A stretch of 64,000 nucleotides of DNA from the NCBI RefSeq assembly GCF_023856365.1, contig NC_064547.1:24178168-24242167 (forward strand), read 5' to 3'. The notes under the pieces are model-generated. The model was not told where the DNA came from. It did not search any database and saw only the letters and a list, made by a program, of their open reading frames with translations. Of this stretch, positions 31,522 to 45,100 are shown piece after piece. The stretch is from Brienomyrus brachyistius (Eukaryota > Chordata > Actinopteri > Osteoglossiformes > Mormyridae). The position numbers and the translations under genes were made by a program. The first letter of the stretch is position 1; every line of letters begins with the position of its first letter.

Positions 31522-34500
31522 CTAACCGCTATTGGACGCGTCGCTGTAGAGGTCCTTGTATATCCGACTGAGGCTGTCCTCAAACGCCGCCCTGTGGGAC
31601 TTCCCTGTGTGCCGAGCCACCTGATTGGACCAGAAGATGCCATTGTTCACGTAGACAGATGCTCCGCTGGGAATGTCCTTGCTGAAAGAAACAGGCAAAT
31701 ATAAGTGAATAAACACCCCCCATGCAGCACTTAACCGCTGGGTGGGGTGGGGTATTGTAATACATAAAGAGGTGATTTATGGAGCCCTTTGTATTAGCCC
31801 TGACAGTGTTATGGCGCTTTCTAATGGCAATATTTAAAACTTATGATCCTGCATTGTCTGTTTTCATCTTGCATTTAAAGCTGCAATCGTTAAGTAGACA
31901 GCTCATAGCAATCAAATTATCCAATATTTTTAAAAGGTAAGTTTGATAAAATGTCTAGTGATTGCAGCTCAAATTCTGGTTTACAAAACGGAAACATTGT
32001 CTTCAACTTCCTAAATGCTGCAGAATGATATAAAACAGTGTGCTAAAGATGCATTACTTTGCGTTTCAGGTTTTTGGAAAATTATCATGCATCAGACATA
32101 ACAGGTTATATGCATATGTATTTGTATTTCTGTATATTTACATGATTATGTAGCATATTATATGAATATTGAAAAAATGGTGTAGGCGGCACGTTTTCAT
32201 CACTGAAAGGGGAATTTAACTGCTGTGTTTTATTACTTGCAGGCAGTGAATATGGGGAAAAAAATGGAATGCAGGGAGGCAATGAAACATTTTGTAAATG
32301 AAAATGACCATTATTAAGTTGTAGCCGTTTCCCTAATGGAAATAAGAGCACAAGCACAGTATAAAGTATAAACACCACAAAATGGCATTTAAATCTAATC
32401 GCAGCACTGATAGTTCTTGTCAGGGAAAAGAAAACGAGTGACCATTTAGATAAGCAGAGAACAACAGGAATTCATTCGTCATACCTGCAGAAGTACGATA
32501 TCAGTGCTAAGGCGGCATGGTGAAGAGGGCGAGGCATTTACCGGTCCTGAATGATGTGGCCGTCACATTGGGCTGTGTCACGTGACCGCTGAGGGCCACG
32601 CTGGGCTGAGTCACATGACCCCTGAGGGCCAGGGTGGGCTGAATCCTCTTCTGCACCATCCTCATTCTGGGGATGACAGGGGCCCAACACTGATAACGTT
32701 GCAAAGAATCAGTAGTCTGCATAACAGCGTAAATATACAGGCAGTCCCCAGGTTACGAATGAGATCGCTTCCCTACATCAGTCTAGGCTCCGGACCCCCC
32801 GCGACCCAGTAGGATAAGCGGTTTGGAAAATGGATGGATGGATAGCAGTAACTTCATTGGGTACTGTACTGTACCTCCAGCCGACCAATAAGTTGTGTGT
32901 TGTTAATCCAGTGAATGCTTGCAGTATATTACAGTGATAATAAGCAGACACTTCATACAGTAACAGCAATTCTGTCCTAATGTTATTATAACAAAATGAA
33001 CTGTATTACACAAGGCCAGTGAACAACCTTTGAGTCAAGAGTTTAATGTTATTAAACCGATAAAATTACACAAATCTTACATGAGACCATTTTAAATATC
33101 CTCAACAACTGTAGCCAGGCGCCTAAAGAGGAATGATGGAAATGCTTCATAAATAATCCCCTTTGTTGTTCTGCCTTTTAATTGTGTGCCTGGATTACAT
33201 TCATTCCCCCTTAAGCCTGGCTCACGGCCTGCATTCGAGGCGTCACGTGCCGATCCCTCCTCTTAGTGCTGAGGAAATGAGCCCTTCATGGCGGCCCGCT
33301 GCCTGCCGCTCGCTGCCAACGCTGGATTTCGGGTTTTGCGGTAATTAGTGAGACGCAGCTATCAGCTGCGTTAACGCAGGCAGGCAGAGGGGGCTCTGCT
33401 TCTTACTGGGACGCCTGCATTCCTCGGGGTGTCTCTCTGGGGCCTAAAGCTTCAAAGGGCTTTCAGGCAGGGCCCATGCCCCCCCCCCCCCACTCTTTTT
33501 CATGGTCCCCACCTTCTCCGTCTCTCCCCTGGTCTCCCTGGTCTCGAGCAGTACTCACAAAGCCCAGCTTGCTGGGGACGGCATGGTTCCTCAGCAGCCT
33601 CTGCACACGCCTGTGGATCTCATCCCAGCAGGCCGGGCTGGCCGGGCCGCTCCGGAACCTGAGGGACCACCAGATGGCACCGCCCAGTTAGCACTCTATG
33701 ATCAGCTTCAGTGGCCAGATGGGGTCAAAGAGCCCTGCGAGATCCGGAAGCACGGTGGTGCCACGCGAACCTAACATTCAAACCACATTTGGTGATGCTT
33801 AATGTTTAAGTAGAGAAGAAGAGGCTCAGCTTTTATCCAATAGCAGCTCAGGCCACAGATACAACTGGAAGGTCTACCTTTCTACCTTTCAGCCACTAGT
33901 CTGTGCTCTAACTCTAGAAATTACAGTCTGTAAAGCATAAAGCCGGCAAACGCACATGCTGTGTATCAGCTTGTCAGCAGTCTATATCCCTTACGATTAA
34001 ACAGGTATGAATAAAAATGGTCTTCAACATGTTTTATTAGCTATGAAGTAGCTAATGAAGAAATTATTCAAACATCCATCCATCCATTTTCCAAACTGCT
34101 TATCCTACTGGGTCGCGGGGGGTCCGGAGCCTATCCCAGAAGCAATGGGCACGAGGCAGGGAACAACCCAGGATGGGGGGCCAGCCCATCGCAGAGCACA
34201 CTCACACACCATTCACTCTCACATGCACTCCTATGGGCAATTTAGCAAGTCCTCGGCATGTTTTTGGACTGTGGGGGGAAACCGGAGTACCCGGAGGAAA
34301 CCCCACGACGACATGGGGAGAACATGCAAACTCCGCACACATGTGACCCAGGCGGAGACTCGAACCCGGGTCCCAGAGGTGTGAGGCAACAGTGCTAACC
34401 ACTGCACCACCATGCTGCCCCCATTATTCAAACAGACATGAGTAAATGAAAATTGTTTGCTTTTCAATAGTTTTTCTGGAACTTCAAGATCTTCGAAACA

Positions 34501-37500
34501 CATGAAGCTTTCTTGGGTGATGACAGAAGCCACTTGGAGGTGTCTGCCAAGTAGGCATGTCCTGGCAGACATGCAGCCTGATTTAAACAACGTGCCAAAG
34601 GACTGACACCCATTGATAGGAATCGCTTTCATAACAAAGGTAAACGGAAGAGTTCATTCCTGCAAATGGCCGAGGGTATTGCCTTTAATTTTACACAGGG
34701 CAGCATGTGCTGCTGCTGCAAACGATTGAAAAGATGGAATTGCGCAATCGGGAGGCAGGGCCAGATTGAGGGAGACAGCCAGCTCGAGCTAAGCACCTGC
34801 CGTTTGTCTTCGCATTGAGCGACCCCAAGAACGTGCCTCTCAGCCAGTCACCGAACTCTGCAGAGGCCCCTTTAATCTCTGGCACCGAAGAACCCACCAT
34901 ATTCTCAATCGAGCAAAGCGGATCGCTCGCAATTTACTTTTCATTTCAAAATTGTCTATTGATTTTGATTCCCGCTATGAACTGAAACGCGACCAAACAA
35001 ACACGCAGTGGCGTTCACCAGCACCTGCTGGGATCGATGGCAGGGTCGCGCGTGTATTAAAGCACCGGGGTCAAGCGCGCTCATTCTCGCAAAAAACACA
35101 ATCAATAGCATCTCCCTTTGTTTTCCCCTGGTCTCCCCTTCTCTTAAGCAGTAAGCAAACATGACACAACATCAGATCTTGTCATTTGAGGGGGGAGAAG
35201 AATTTTCCTGCTTTCAAAGATGAGAATAAAGATTAGACAGACAGGGTACCTCATTTGGCTGTGATGATAAGGTTCAAATTCAGTCAATACAGCCTAACTG
35301 AAAATTCATATGTGGAGTTTTTCTCCATCCTTTCAATATACTGGCAAATTTAAATACTTTCCGTGTCTAGGGGGTAATGTTAAATACACAGTAAATAAAT
35401 TCAAGAGTTACCCTCTAAACCTTCACCTGGTTTCAAAAATACCACAGAGAGCCCAAATCCAGAGGCAGAACCTAAAATAGTGACAATCTCTCAGACTCAG
35501 ACGATACCGAAGGCGATGGACTTTTAATGATGACTCTGCTCTAGCCTCTGCCCTATCCGGAAGGATGCCCCGTGCCGTGGTCCAGCTGATCGACACATTA
35601 ACAATAAGCCAGAGTGTGTCCCTCACCACCACGTGCAGCTCCACGGTGCATCCAGGCAGCCCTAGGAGGGCCTTAGCAAGCTGACGGCAGAGGGCGAGGG
35701 AAGCCTACAGGAAGCCAGTCCCTGTCTAATCTCCAGGGTAGCAGGCCTACATATGCCACATAGTGCTGAAAAATAAACTGCACTTGCACTTTGTACTAAT
35801 GAGAGTCAATGCTGAAGGTCTACACTGATGATTTATGTAGCAGATATTTTTGTTTTACTTTGAGTGAATTACTTTGGGCATTGGGTGATACGCATTGGTA
35901 TTTTTATCTTCTATAAAACGACTATAATGAATCGTACATAAGTGAAGGGGGCGGGAAAGGTCACCATCTGGCTGGGGAGGGAACGTCAGGTGACCATTGG
36001 AAATGGCTGGGGTTAATTTAGTCTACCTGCCCCTTGGTCCCAGTGTGTGTATAACTTGGACGTGTTGTGTTTGCCTCGCCCCAGTGACCCAGACCTGAGC
36101 ACCAGCACCAGTCCCATTCGGGTTCCCTTTATTTCCACCCATAGAGCAATCTCTCTGCTCGGGTTTGTTTTTCGCCTTTATATGTTTTCTTAATCTACCT
36201 CTGGGAATATTTATGAATTTCATTGTTTACTAACAGGTACACGCTGTCCCCTAAGAGGCAGCTTTCAGCCTGCATTTTGACAAACTATTATACAAAACAC
36301 AGACATCAGACAACCTGCAGGCAATATTCCAGACAGAATTGGATGGTTTTATATTAGTAGAGCACCTTTTACCATTAGCATTCCGCTACTCAAACCAATT
36401 ACATGTATTTGTATATCTTAATGTAACTTATCAAAAGGTCTGTACTGTTACAACCGCCTCATAACTTACTCACGACCAAATAAGTCGACTGTCATGCTTG
36501 GTAAACTTTTAAAAGGAATTTAGATTTAAGGGAGCAGAACATCACTGCTATCATGATGACCATGGAAACTTCTACACCGCGTATGAAGCCGATTCACGAG
36601 GGGTGGGGTACAAGACGGGAAGTTACCTTTCACGTAGGGAGCTACGGCTCAGCAGGGGACTCTGGGTAACCGTCACACCGGGCACAGGGGTGGAGTGGGC
36701 CGGCAGGGAAGCCCCTGCAGGGGGGCTGAGACACCTCTTCCCTGGCACCCCCCCGGGGGCCCTGCATGCCTTTGGAGAGCTCCTACTGTCCTACGGGGAG
36801 TCAGAGACCATGCAGCTCAGGCAGGGATCTGGACAGCTCATTCACACCCCCCCCATTCATAGATGAGGACCCTGAAGGCGAGCCCCCCCCCCAGGAAGAC
36901 GCTTCCGCTTTACGGAGCTGGGCAACAGTGGGTGAAAATTATTCTCCATGCCCTCAGGAGCTGGGGGGCTTCATTCATGTGGCACATTCCTTCTGAGAAA
37001 TACATTTCAGGAAAAGTAATATGCATAGTTGGGTATTAAGGTGTCTCTCCTTTCAGGTTGCATTGAAGCGCAACCTTTTGATAACACGTTTCTGTCAAAA
37101 TGTCACTTACTCTCGCAAACTTCGGTCGGTAGCTGCCAAGGAGCGAAGAATCTGCCAAGAAATAATAAAAACAGAAACCAATAAATATACGACGAGATGG
37201 GCCTGGATGACAACTGAGGCAAAGGGACCAGGTAGACACAACCGGACGAAACAGCGGCTCCTCAGAGGACACGGGAAGACGACGACGTACATGCACACCT
37301 TCGGGGTGACTGACTGCGGAAGCCGCAGACCAGCTGTGACGCAGCACCTCGTAAGACGGCTGTGGACGGAATGAAGACTCGTGGAAGGAGGAGTTGGGCA
37401 CGTGGGGAACCTGCGGGCCGGCAGGACGACACCGTGAACCGGCGGAGCTTAACAGCAGCAAACAAACCACAGGCCTCATTTAGCGCCACATATTTGTCTT

Positions 37501-40500
37501 TCATTTCAAGTTTAATCGCTTCCAGTAAAGACCACAAAACGCTGAAAAGGAGGAAGTTTGACAAAGCCGGCGGAACGACAGCTTTGCCCAGGTGTGCGGA
37601 GGCTGGAGTTACATCAACTTCAATTAAATTCTTGGCACTTCAATTATATCGCATGATTATCGCTCTCATTAATGAAGAGCAATTCGCTTCCACACAAACA
37701 AGCGTGCAGACTTTAAACACACATTAATAATGCATCCAGTGGGCTAAGCCCCTTCAATAGGAAGCTATTTGTTAATCATGGTTTGACTCTTAATTACCAA
37801 GGTTAATTGTAGCTCCAGGATGTATTCTGCATGATGCTCCGTTTCAAAGGCTACATTCCAAAAAACGCCATACTGACATCTTCACCAAATCCATGCATCC
37901 GTTTTAATATCTAAGGCCATATCGTTATCCTCATCAAAACTGTTGCTTAAGCAGGCAAAGAAACTGCCAAGGGCATGATACTGCACGTCACCGACATGTT
38001 TACCAAGACGTAAGCATAACAAAACGTCGAGGAAGAACCTCGCAGGCAGTCAATGGAGAGGTCAAGTTTAAACAGCCAAATAGCTGCCCAGAGGGAGAAT
38101 AATCAGGACCAGGAGCATGTGGGCCAGCCGGGTCTGCACATGGTCTAGGAACCACACTTGGAACAATATGATTCAAGTGAAATGGCCAGAGGCTCCTACC
38201 ACGAAAGGGGCCTGGTCGTCAGACTCCTTCTTAAACCTGAAGGGCCCCAGCTGGAGGTGGCTGAGCCGCTGCCTGGCATCCTCAGAGAGCTGGCACATAC
38301 GCCGGTGGGTGTATGGGGACAGGACCCGTAGCTGGGAGGCCACTGTGGGCCTTTCGTAGCTGCAGATAGGACGGGCCGTCGGGGTCCCCTTCGCCGCAAA
38401 GTCAGTGAGCCCTCTGGGCCTTTGAATAGATCTGGGTTTCTCTGAACACGGCTGGACAGGCTGAAGAAGCAAACGTACCATTTAATCCATAAAAACCTAA
38501 ACTGAAAGAAAATCCTTTCTCACCCTAAAAAACTATTCAAAATCAAGCAGACACCGAATGAGTGCAGTGAGTACAGGAAGATTCCATTATCACACTATAA
38601 CGAGGGGGAACAGTCCTCAAGTGCAGTATTCTGGGGAAGTACTGGGGAGTTACACTGGCTGTAAATAAAGCAGAAATTCTTTTAGCTCTGAGATTCCTGA
38701 AACAAGCTCACTGCAGACAGGAAAGGTAGCCCTAAACAAAGCCAACATCACCTTTGTTGGCAAATGGGTTCAATAATTCTACCAGCAGCTAACATAATTC
38801 TGCATTGCAATAACTGTTCTCCTGCAGGCGATGTTCGGATAAATAAGTTTTTAAAAAATGTTAATTGCATTTGATGGCCGGCTCCAGACTAATGTGATAA
38901 TGCCATTACATGGCTGTAAAAATAAAGATAATTTAAATGCTAATTTGAACATCCTGCCATATTAGCTCATTTTTAAAACAGAATAAATAAATCCTGATTT
39001 AGATTGCTTTGAGAAGAGAGATTTAATGAAATTAAGCATTTTTGCCTTTATTCCTCTTTGTCCCGGTTCTCTTTAGGTTGGAGCACAAAGGAGCCATTTG
39101 CTGCTGCAAGTTGGGCTTGTCTGATGTGATTAGTGGGTCGGCTGGTCTTGGTAATAGTAGATAAAGCAGGGTGTCCTTGAAACAACAAAGCCGGGGCCCC
39201 AAGTAGCTTATTAAACAACAAACGATTCCCGTTCAAATACATGCAAATCACTGGGACAGAAGCTATTTATAAAGGGCCGTGTCAAGTCAGGACCAAGGCG
39301 TGCTTGCAAGGAGGACAGGCAGAGATCTGGACTGAACAGCGGTAACAATGCCCAAGTCAGATAGGGCTGATGAGGAGCAAACTGCCCCTTTAGCTAATGC
39401 AAAACCCTAATAGAAAGTACCGGGGCCTCCACATCCTTCTCCTCACGGCCTGTTTGATGATGTTCTCGGGCATCGATCAGGCAGGCGCTGGCATGACAGC
39501 GATGCTCACCTCCATCACTCTGAGAATGCGCATCTCCTCGCGAGTCATTACAGGGAAGCCGGCCTTTATGCACAGTTGGCATTTCGTCAATAATCCCTCT
39601 TTAAATATATGGCCCCTATAGCCAGAGCCAGGCTGTGGGTCGGATAGCGCGGCGGCGACTTGATAATAGTTGATAGTTTTTCTTTTAAGGTCAAGATGAT
39701 TTTAAATGGTGACACGACGTCTTCTGGCTGTGCGGGATGTGCCGCCGTTTTTAGATTTAGCACAGAAAACATCTTTGTTTGTTTTGCTTTGTTTTCTGTC
39801 AGCTTTGGTTAAGGGGGAAAACAGACAGAAATGGTGTCCAATGAACAGGGCTGAACATTTTTTTTGTAAATTTCCTTCTTCGGAAATAAAGCATACTTCA
39901 CATTGTGCATTGAGGTAGCCTAGCTGAAGAAACATACAATTATAAAAGTAATTATGTAAGAAAGGGGGGGGGGGGCGTGAACCTGGAAATAACAAGAACA
40001 CAGAAGTACAGATACAAAAGCTTCTAAACAATCTTTCAATACTAGGAAAAGTTACATAAGAAAACTCCAATAGAGTAAATATGGAGATTCAGGCGTCTCC
40101 AAAGACACATATATAAAAATTACACCTTTGCCGTCAAGATACTGAATAAAAAAATGTAAGAAAGCGGATCAGACACTAAAAATTTCTGCACAGATGTGAC
40201 TTCAGAAATAAGACGAGAAGCAGCGCACAGTCCATGTGTCATTGTGACTTTCATCTCCGCTTATTTAAGCTCTAAATTGTTGGTTGATAGTCACAATTTC
40301 AAATTCAAATTTTACCATCGGTTCCTTTGTGTGCAGATGCAATGAAACTTCAACTCGCTTAAATAAAAACAGGTCATTTAACACACTTAAGCAGAAGATG
40401 GCAAGGGGAGCAGACACGCTGAACACTTACAAGGCATGGAGATCGCCCGGCTTTTAAATCACATTCCTCCATAATGGTGCTCGTTGTAAATTCCACTCTA

Positions 40501-42199
40501 GGCGATATTCCCTAAGGAAAAGCAATTTTAAAAGTTCACAGGGAATCAGGGTAGATATATTTTACAAGAACCCCCTGTAAATAAGAAAAGTCATAACTAG
40601 GTTAATCTGTGATGTTGTTAGTCATGAACCTACAGGGAAGGAGGCTGATTTCTTCATAAGCATCTCTCTCCCTGGACCAGAGCCCCCAGGAGATCGAGTG
40701 GGGGCTGGATATAAGAAAGCCCTGGTGTTCATCTCAAGGGTGGCCAGGATTTCACCCTCTGCAGAAGGAAATTAACACAGGCAAGGTCACCATCGCAAAC
40801 AAGTGCGTATGGATCACAAAGGGCAAATCTATGGCAGATGCCAGGAGTTAAGTCAGAAATGAGGGAGCCGACCTGGGGGAACAAGCTGAATCAGCTCAAA
40901 GCAGGTTGCGTCCACTGCAAAATACAAACAGAGAAATTGGCTATTTCTGTAGTAAAGACACACCTTAATGATCCTGATAAGGACTGAAATCAAATAGGAG
41001 CTACTTACGCTCCAGAATATCAGCTATATCACACGGGTCAACAGCCTCTGAAAATGTCTTTTGGGGAACATTTACAAACCAGAAAACAATCAAGTCAGCA
41101 GGGTCTTTAACTATGGAAACTGGAAAAGGAACGTTAAAATAGTTCAAGAAAATGTAAACATAACGGTGTAATGTAAAATAAACATAAGAACATAAGAACT
41201 ATACAAACGAGAGGAGGCCATTCGGCCCATCAAGCTCGCTTGGGGAGAACTAAACTAATAGCTCAGAGTCGTTAAAATCTTATCTAGCTCTGATTTAAAG
41301 GAACCCAAGGATTCAGTTTGCACTACATTATCAGGAAGGCTATTCCATAACATATCACAGAAGTCACGCAGCTCATCACAATTAACCCTATCAAATCTGA
41401 ACCATGTATATCACGTTAGTATGGCATACTACCGCAAAGTAAAATTAAAAGTCACAAGGCATGCTAATAAAATGGATGTCTAAGTAAGAAACCGTTTGAA
41501 GAAGAAACTCAAAACTAATTTTTTTCTAGAAGCCCTGAATCATTGGCTCATCCTACCTTCTCAAAGACCATTTTTTCATGGAATAACAAAGGAAACACAG
41601 GAGCCAAACAAAGAGTCTTCTGGTATTGGCCCATTATACAAACACTCAGGTATATGTCCTGATGGTTGGGAAGCACCACCCCCGGGCAGGTAATCTGTTA
41701 TTAACAAAAATATAATTAAAATGTTTCAGTTAAAATACGATATTAATTATAGAAAGGACGTATCTTTAAGATTTCCATGTTGTTGTAAATATCGTCCGAA
41801 ATTAATTGCATAATTTCGTATTAAACGAGGGCAATATATTTATAGTGTGTTCCGTTATAGTTTGCAACTTCCGTGTGCGACGCATGCAAATAACTGCACC
41901 AACTATAGCGATCAAGCAGTGCTTTAAAGATTTTCAGTTTCATTTCAGATCAGAGCAATATCATTAGAGACTGCAGACTTCCTGGGTTAATGCAGGGTTT
42001 CCTTGTTCAAAGGCTTATATGGTGCCACTTTAAGTAGAGGCGGATCGTCCGATTATTCAACTATTCAGTTCGAGAATTGTTTCCTTTCCATCCAGTTTCA
42101 CCATATTTAAGGATTCAGGATACCGACACGCACAGAACAATCCGTACTTACAGCCTGAATATCCACATGCACGGTGCATTTGAGCACTTTGCGCGACAT
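31522..42199 (-). CDS. SPATA6: Spermatogenesis-associated protein 6, complete
   Basis: In mammals SPATA6 builds the sperm connecting piece that joins head and tail. Coding exons in transcript order: 42152-42199, 41557-41694, 41009-41057, 40873-40914, 40634-40758, 40431-40511, 38200-38460, 36627-36790, 33559-33658, 32542-32666 and 31522-31681. All have AG/GT borders and phases join to 1293 nt, 430 aa (human 488). The start [20 protein letters not shown] leads into the C2-like N-terminal domain: [53 protein letters not shown]. Then [43 protein letters not shown] and the C-terminal [20 protein letters not shown]. Each has a clear human counterpart at the same place. Some middle segments are shorter than human, so a small exon between 38460 and 40431 or between 36790 and 38200 could be missed, though phases do not require one. 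Confidence 0.94.
32667..33558. other. SPATA6 intron 9
   Basis: Holds a truncated SINE (32784-32844) and a poly-C run at 33480-33492. Nothing else is recognised. Confidence 0.5.
32784..32844 (+). mobile_element. 5'-truncated family 1 SINE
   Basis: Only the last 60 bases (TAGGCTCCGGACCCCCCGCG to the GGATGG tail). No clear target duplication was seen. Confidence 0.88.
33659..36626. other. SPATA6 intron 8
   Basis: Contains a full-length SINE (34075-34422). The stretch 34680-35170 is of even composition with no repeat signature. Nothing coding is supported; open frames on the - strand at 35423-35644 and 36023-36223 match no SPATA6 segment. Confidence 0.5.
34075..34422 (-). mobile_element. Family 1 SINE, full length
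   Basis: Flanked by ATTATTCAAACA at 34063-34074 and 34423-34434. It lacks about 12 bases in the body (near GCAAGTCC/TCGGCATG) compared with the copy at 3471. Confidence 0.92.
36791..38199. other. SPATA6 intron 7 with a possible conserved non-coding block
   Basis: The stretch 37615-37830 is free of repeats and dense in homeodomain-type TAAT/ATTA sites (TTCAATTAAATTC, CATTAATGAAGAG, TTAATTACCAAGG). Composition like this is common in conserved developmental enhancers, but conservation cannot be seen here. Open frames at 37021-37564 on both strands have no recognisable product. Confidence 0.3.
38461..40430. other. SPATA6 intron 6 with a possible conserved non-coding block
   Basis: 38820-39050 is repeat-free and rich in TTAATTGC, GCTAATTTG and AATTAAGC type motifs. 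A poly-G run is at 39964-39974. No exon with SPATA6 resemblance was found. Confidence 0.3.
41183..41400 (-). mobile_element. LINE 3'-region relic (CR1-like)
   Basis: ACATAAGAACATAAGAAC, CAAACGAGAGGAGGCC and ATTCGGCCCATCAAGC are a widely shared fish phrase belonging to CR1-like LINE ends. It lies in SPATA6 intron 2. Confidence 0.72.
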
Positions 42200-45100
42200 T
42201 TTGCACACAGAGTGCCCCTTCTTTGGCGGAGACACCCCACCCATGATCAAACTTCGGTCGCCATAGCGGCCACGGACGCCGCAACTGAACAGGATGTAAA
42301 TGTGCCACGCGCCGTTAACGCAGTAAGGGAGGTGTTTCTCACATCATCCCCGCAGCGACTTTACTGCAAAGATGCCTTCATTCACTACCGTCACGCGCCA
42401 ACCGCAAGGATACTAGACAAATAGATTAAAGGATCACCGACAGCAAAGCTGGGTATTGATGGGTGGTATGGAAATATGCCATAGTGTTACATTCGTGGAT
42501 GAATAGACATTGGGATTTGGATTATGAAACCTCAGAAAAGACGCCATCAGTGATCATTGTTAACACACCACAGCACACAGTGCGCGACAACGAAATGTGT
42601 CCTCTGCATTTAACCCATATGTGACTTTCGTGACATAGCAAGGGGCAGTTAATTCAGCGCCCGGGGAATTCCGTGCCTTGCTGGTCGGGCATTCTAACTT
42701 GCAATCTTTGAATTACAAGTACGCTTCCCTAACCGTCAAGCCACCACTGCCCACTGAATCTAACAAGTGTACGGAAAGTGTAAGTGTATGGTTATAATTT
42801 ATCTATACCTTACAATGACTTAAGACACGATATCATTTATTATAAAGCATTAATCACTACTCATCTATTACAAAGCATAATTACTTAACATATAAAATAG
42901 TTTGGGCGAAATTGTCAAGTGGTCATCCCCCCGTATACAAATATGTTACGATGTTATTGCTAGAATGTCACAAGTAATTTATGAAATTCTATACATACAT
43001 TGTATGCATGTACACGTTAGATTGTATGTTTTTTCGCTAATATATCTCAACATCTTTCTGCATTGTCTTGTAAATAGTGCTAAGATGTTAGGATGCAAAT
43101 TCATGTAGCGCTGATTGACAGGAACAATTTCTCCACCTTTAACTTACCCTTTCTGTCGATATGCTTAGTGAAGGAAGAAGTGAAGCTAATGTCAAAACCA
43201 TGACATTTACACTCTTATTATGTCAAATCCAGCTTCTCCGCATAACTCTGCCATTGCAGAGCTGATAAATCCTTATTCATGTGTCAATTTAGTCATGCAC
43301 ATTGCCAGTAGTACAAAGCAATTCTCAATCTAATTCAGTGTCATGTTTCGATTAGAATTCAAAGTTTGCTTATCTCACTGCTGTGCATGTTTCTTGCACA
43401 TCTTAAAAATTAAAAATAGCATGTATTTTTTAAATATTTGCATTCACAACAACAATACAGATTTAATTACAAACAGCAAAGCTCACCTCAGGGTAAGACG
43501 TTGGATGTGATTGAAGAAAACAAACGTAACCCTTGATCTGGCAAAGAGTAAGCTGCTGTCATATAGGCTACAGTGGGTATTAGAAATAGATGGGTGGGTG
43601 AATGGATGAGTGATCCAATACAATAAAAACAATGCATAATAAGTAGGCCAGAATGAGAATCTATGGATTCCACAGTCAGATATAAAGGAGGGACAATATT
43701 AGCTATAAAAACACAGCAGACAGAATAAAGCCATACTGATCCACTGGCAAACTGATACTCAGACACATGACAGTTGGTAAAAGTCATTTGGGCAAAAGAT
43801 TTTCAAACTCCATAGTATTTTTGGCCTAACACATATTCTTGTTGATCTGAAACCAGAATCAAGACAAAAACAAACATTTAATATAATTATTAAAGAGCCA
43901 CTTTCAGAGAAAAAACAATATGTAAAATAATAAAATTACAATAATAAATGTTATTCTCCAGACAGTTTTGAGTTTTGAACAGGAACTGGCAGGTTCTCTG
44001 TAAAAAAAAAAAAGAAGAAAGAATAAGATTGTGCGCTGTTCTCCCTCAGTTCATGTAATCGGTGGCCCTCAAAGCTGGCAACAGTGTGCTGGAGGCAGAC
44101 AATTTGGTTTGGGAACAAATCACAGGCTTATGGGTAATTACACTCTAATCTACAATGAACTACTGTAAGGCTGGACTAGCCAATATGCTATCAGCACTGG
44201 ACAGACACTAGTGCATGATTTAGCTGGTTGGGAACAGTGATGTGTCGTAAGAGCTGTCTCCTTTTGCAGATTGTGGCCCAGATGTTTCTGCCAGGCCGAG
44301 CACTAAAAATCACCTTGCAAAAGAAACCTTAAATATATATCAGAATATACCAGGGAGACAGTTTAAAGCTTTAAAGAATTAAAAAAAAGAAAAATCTCAC
44401 TAATGACATTGACATCTTCAAATGAGTTTAAGCTGTATTTATCGCTGTATTACTTATCTTGAATGTAAGGTCAGTTCCTGAAAAGTGCATAATAGATGGT
44501 GGAGGATTACTGGGTACAAAAGCTATACATGAGATATGATTACCCGAAATGTGCCACAACATTTGTTATGCAGCCTATGGGTGTTAATTAGGAAAACAAT
44601 TGGATATCCAGTAGTTTAAATGGAACTGCAGAAACAAATCCACTGAAAGCTCCATCCACATTTCCATGTGTGCAGAGAGCCAGGTGGTGGCACCAGAGCG
44701 TAAGCTGCGTGACTGGACTGGCCAAGATGAACCTGGAGCCTTCTCAGAATGCAATAATAAAACAATAATATGATTCACAGGTAAAGACTGTAGAATCTTT
44801 GTTTTTCAGTCTCTGGGTCATACCAGCCTCAGAAGTAATCAGACTTGGCAAAGAGAGGTTTTATGTGTTTATTTACCAAGGAACAAGGAAGGACAGAGTA
44901 ACTCCAATTTTAAAGCACAGAGCAAAAACTCATTTTAATGAACACACCATTCAGGGAAAAAATACAGCGAAAAATACATTCTTTGTACAAAAATAAGAAA
45001 AAAAGTTGAAACGGCGAGGAATATTTCATTTGGAACACAATTAGGCCGGGCTGGTTGTTTTCTGTTCTGACGGGCGAGGCGTGTTCTCCTGTTTGCACCT

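Noticed and set aside
37021..37564. Frames of 100-147 codons on both strands in SPATA6 intron 7
   Set aside because: None matches SPATA6 or another known protein, and the SPATA6 phases join without them.
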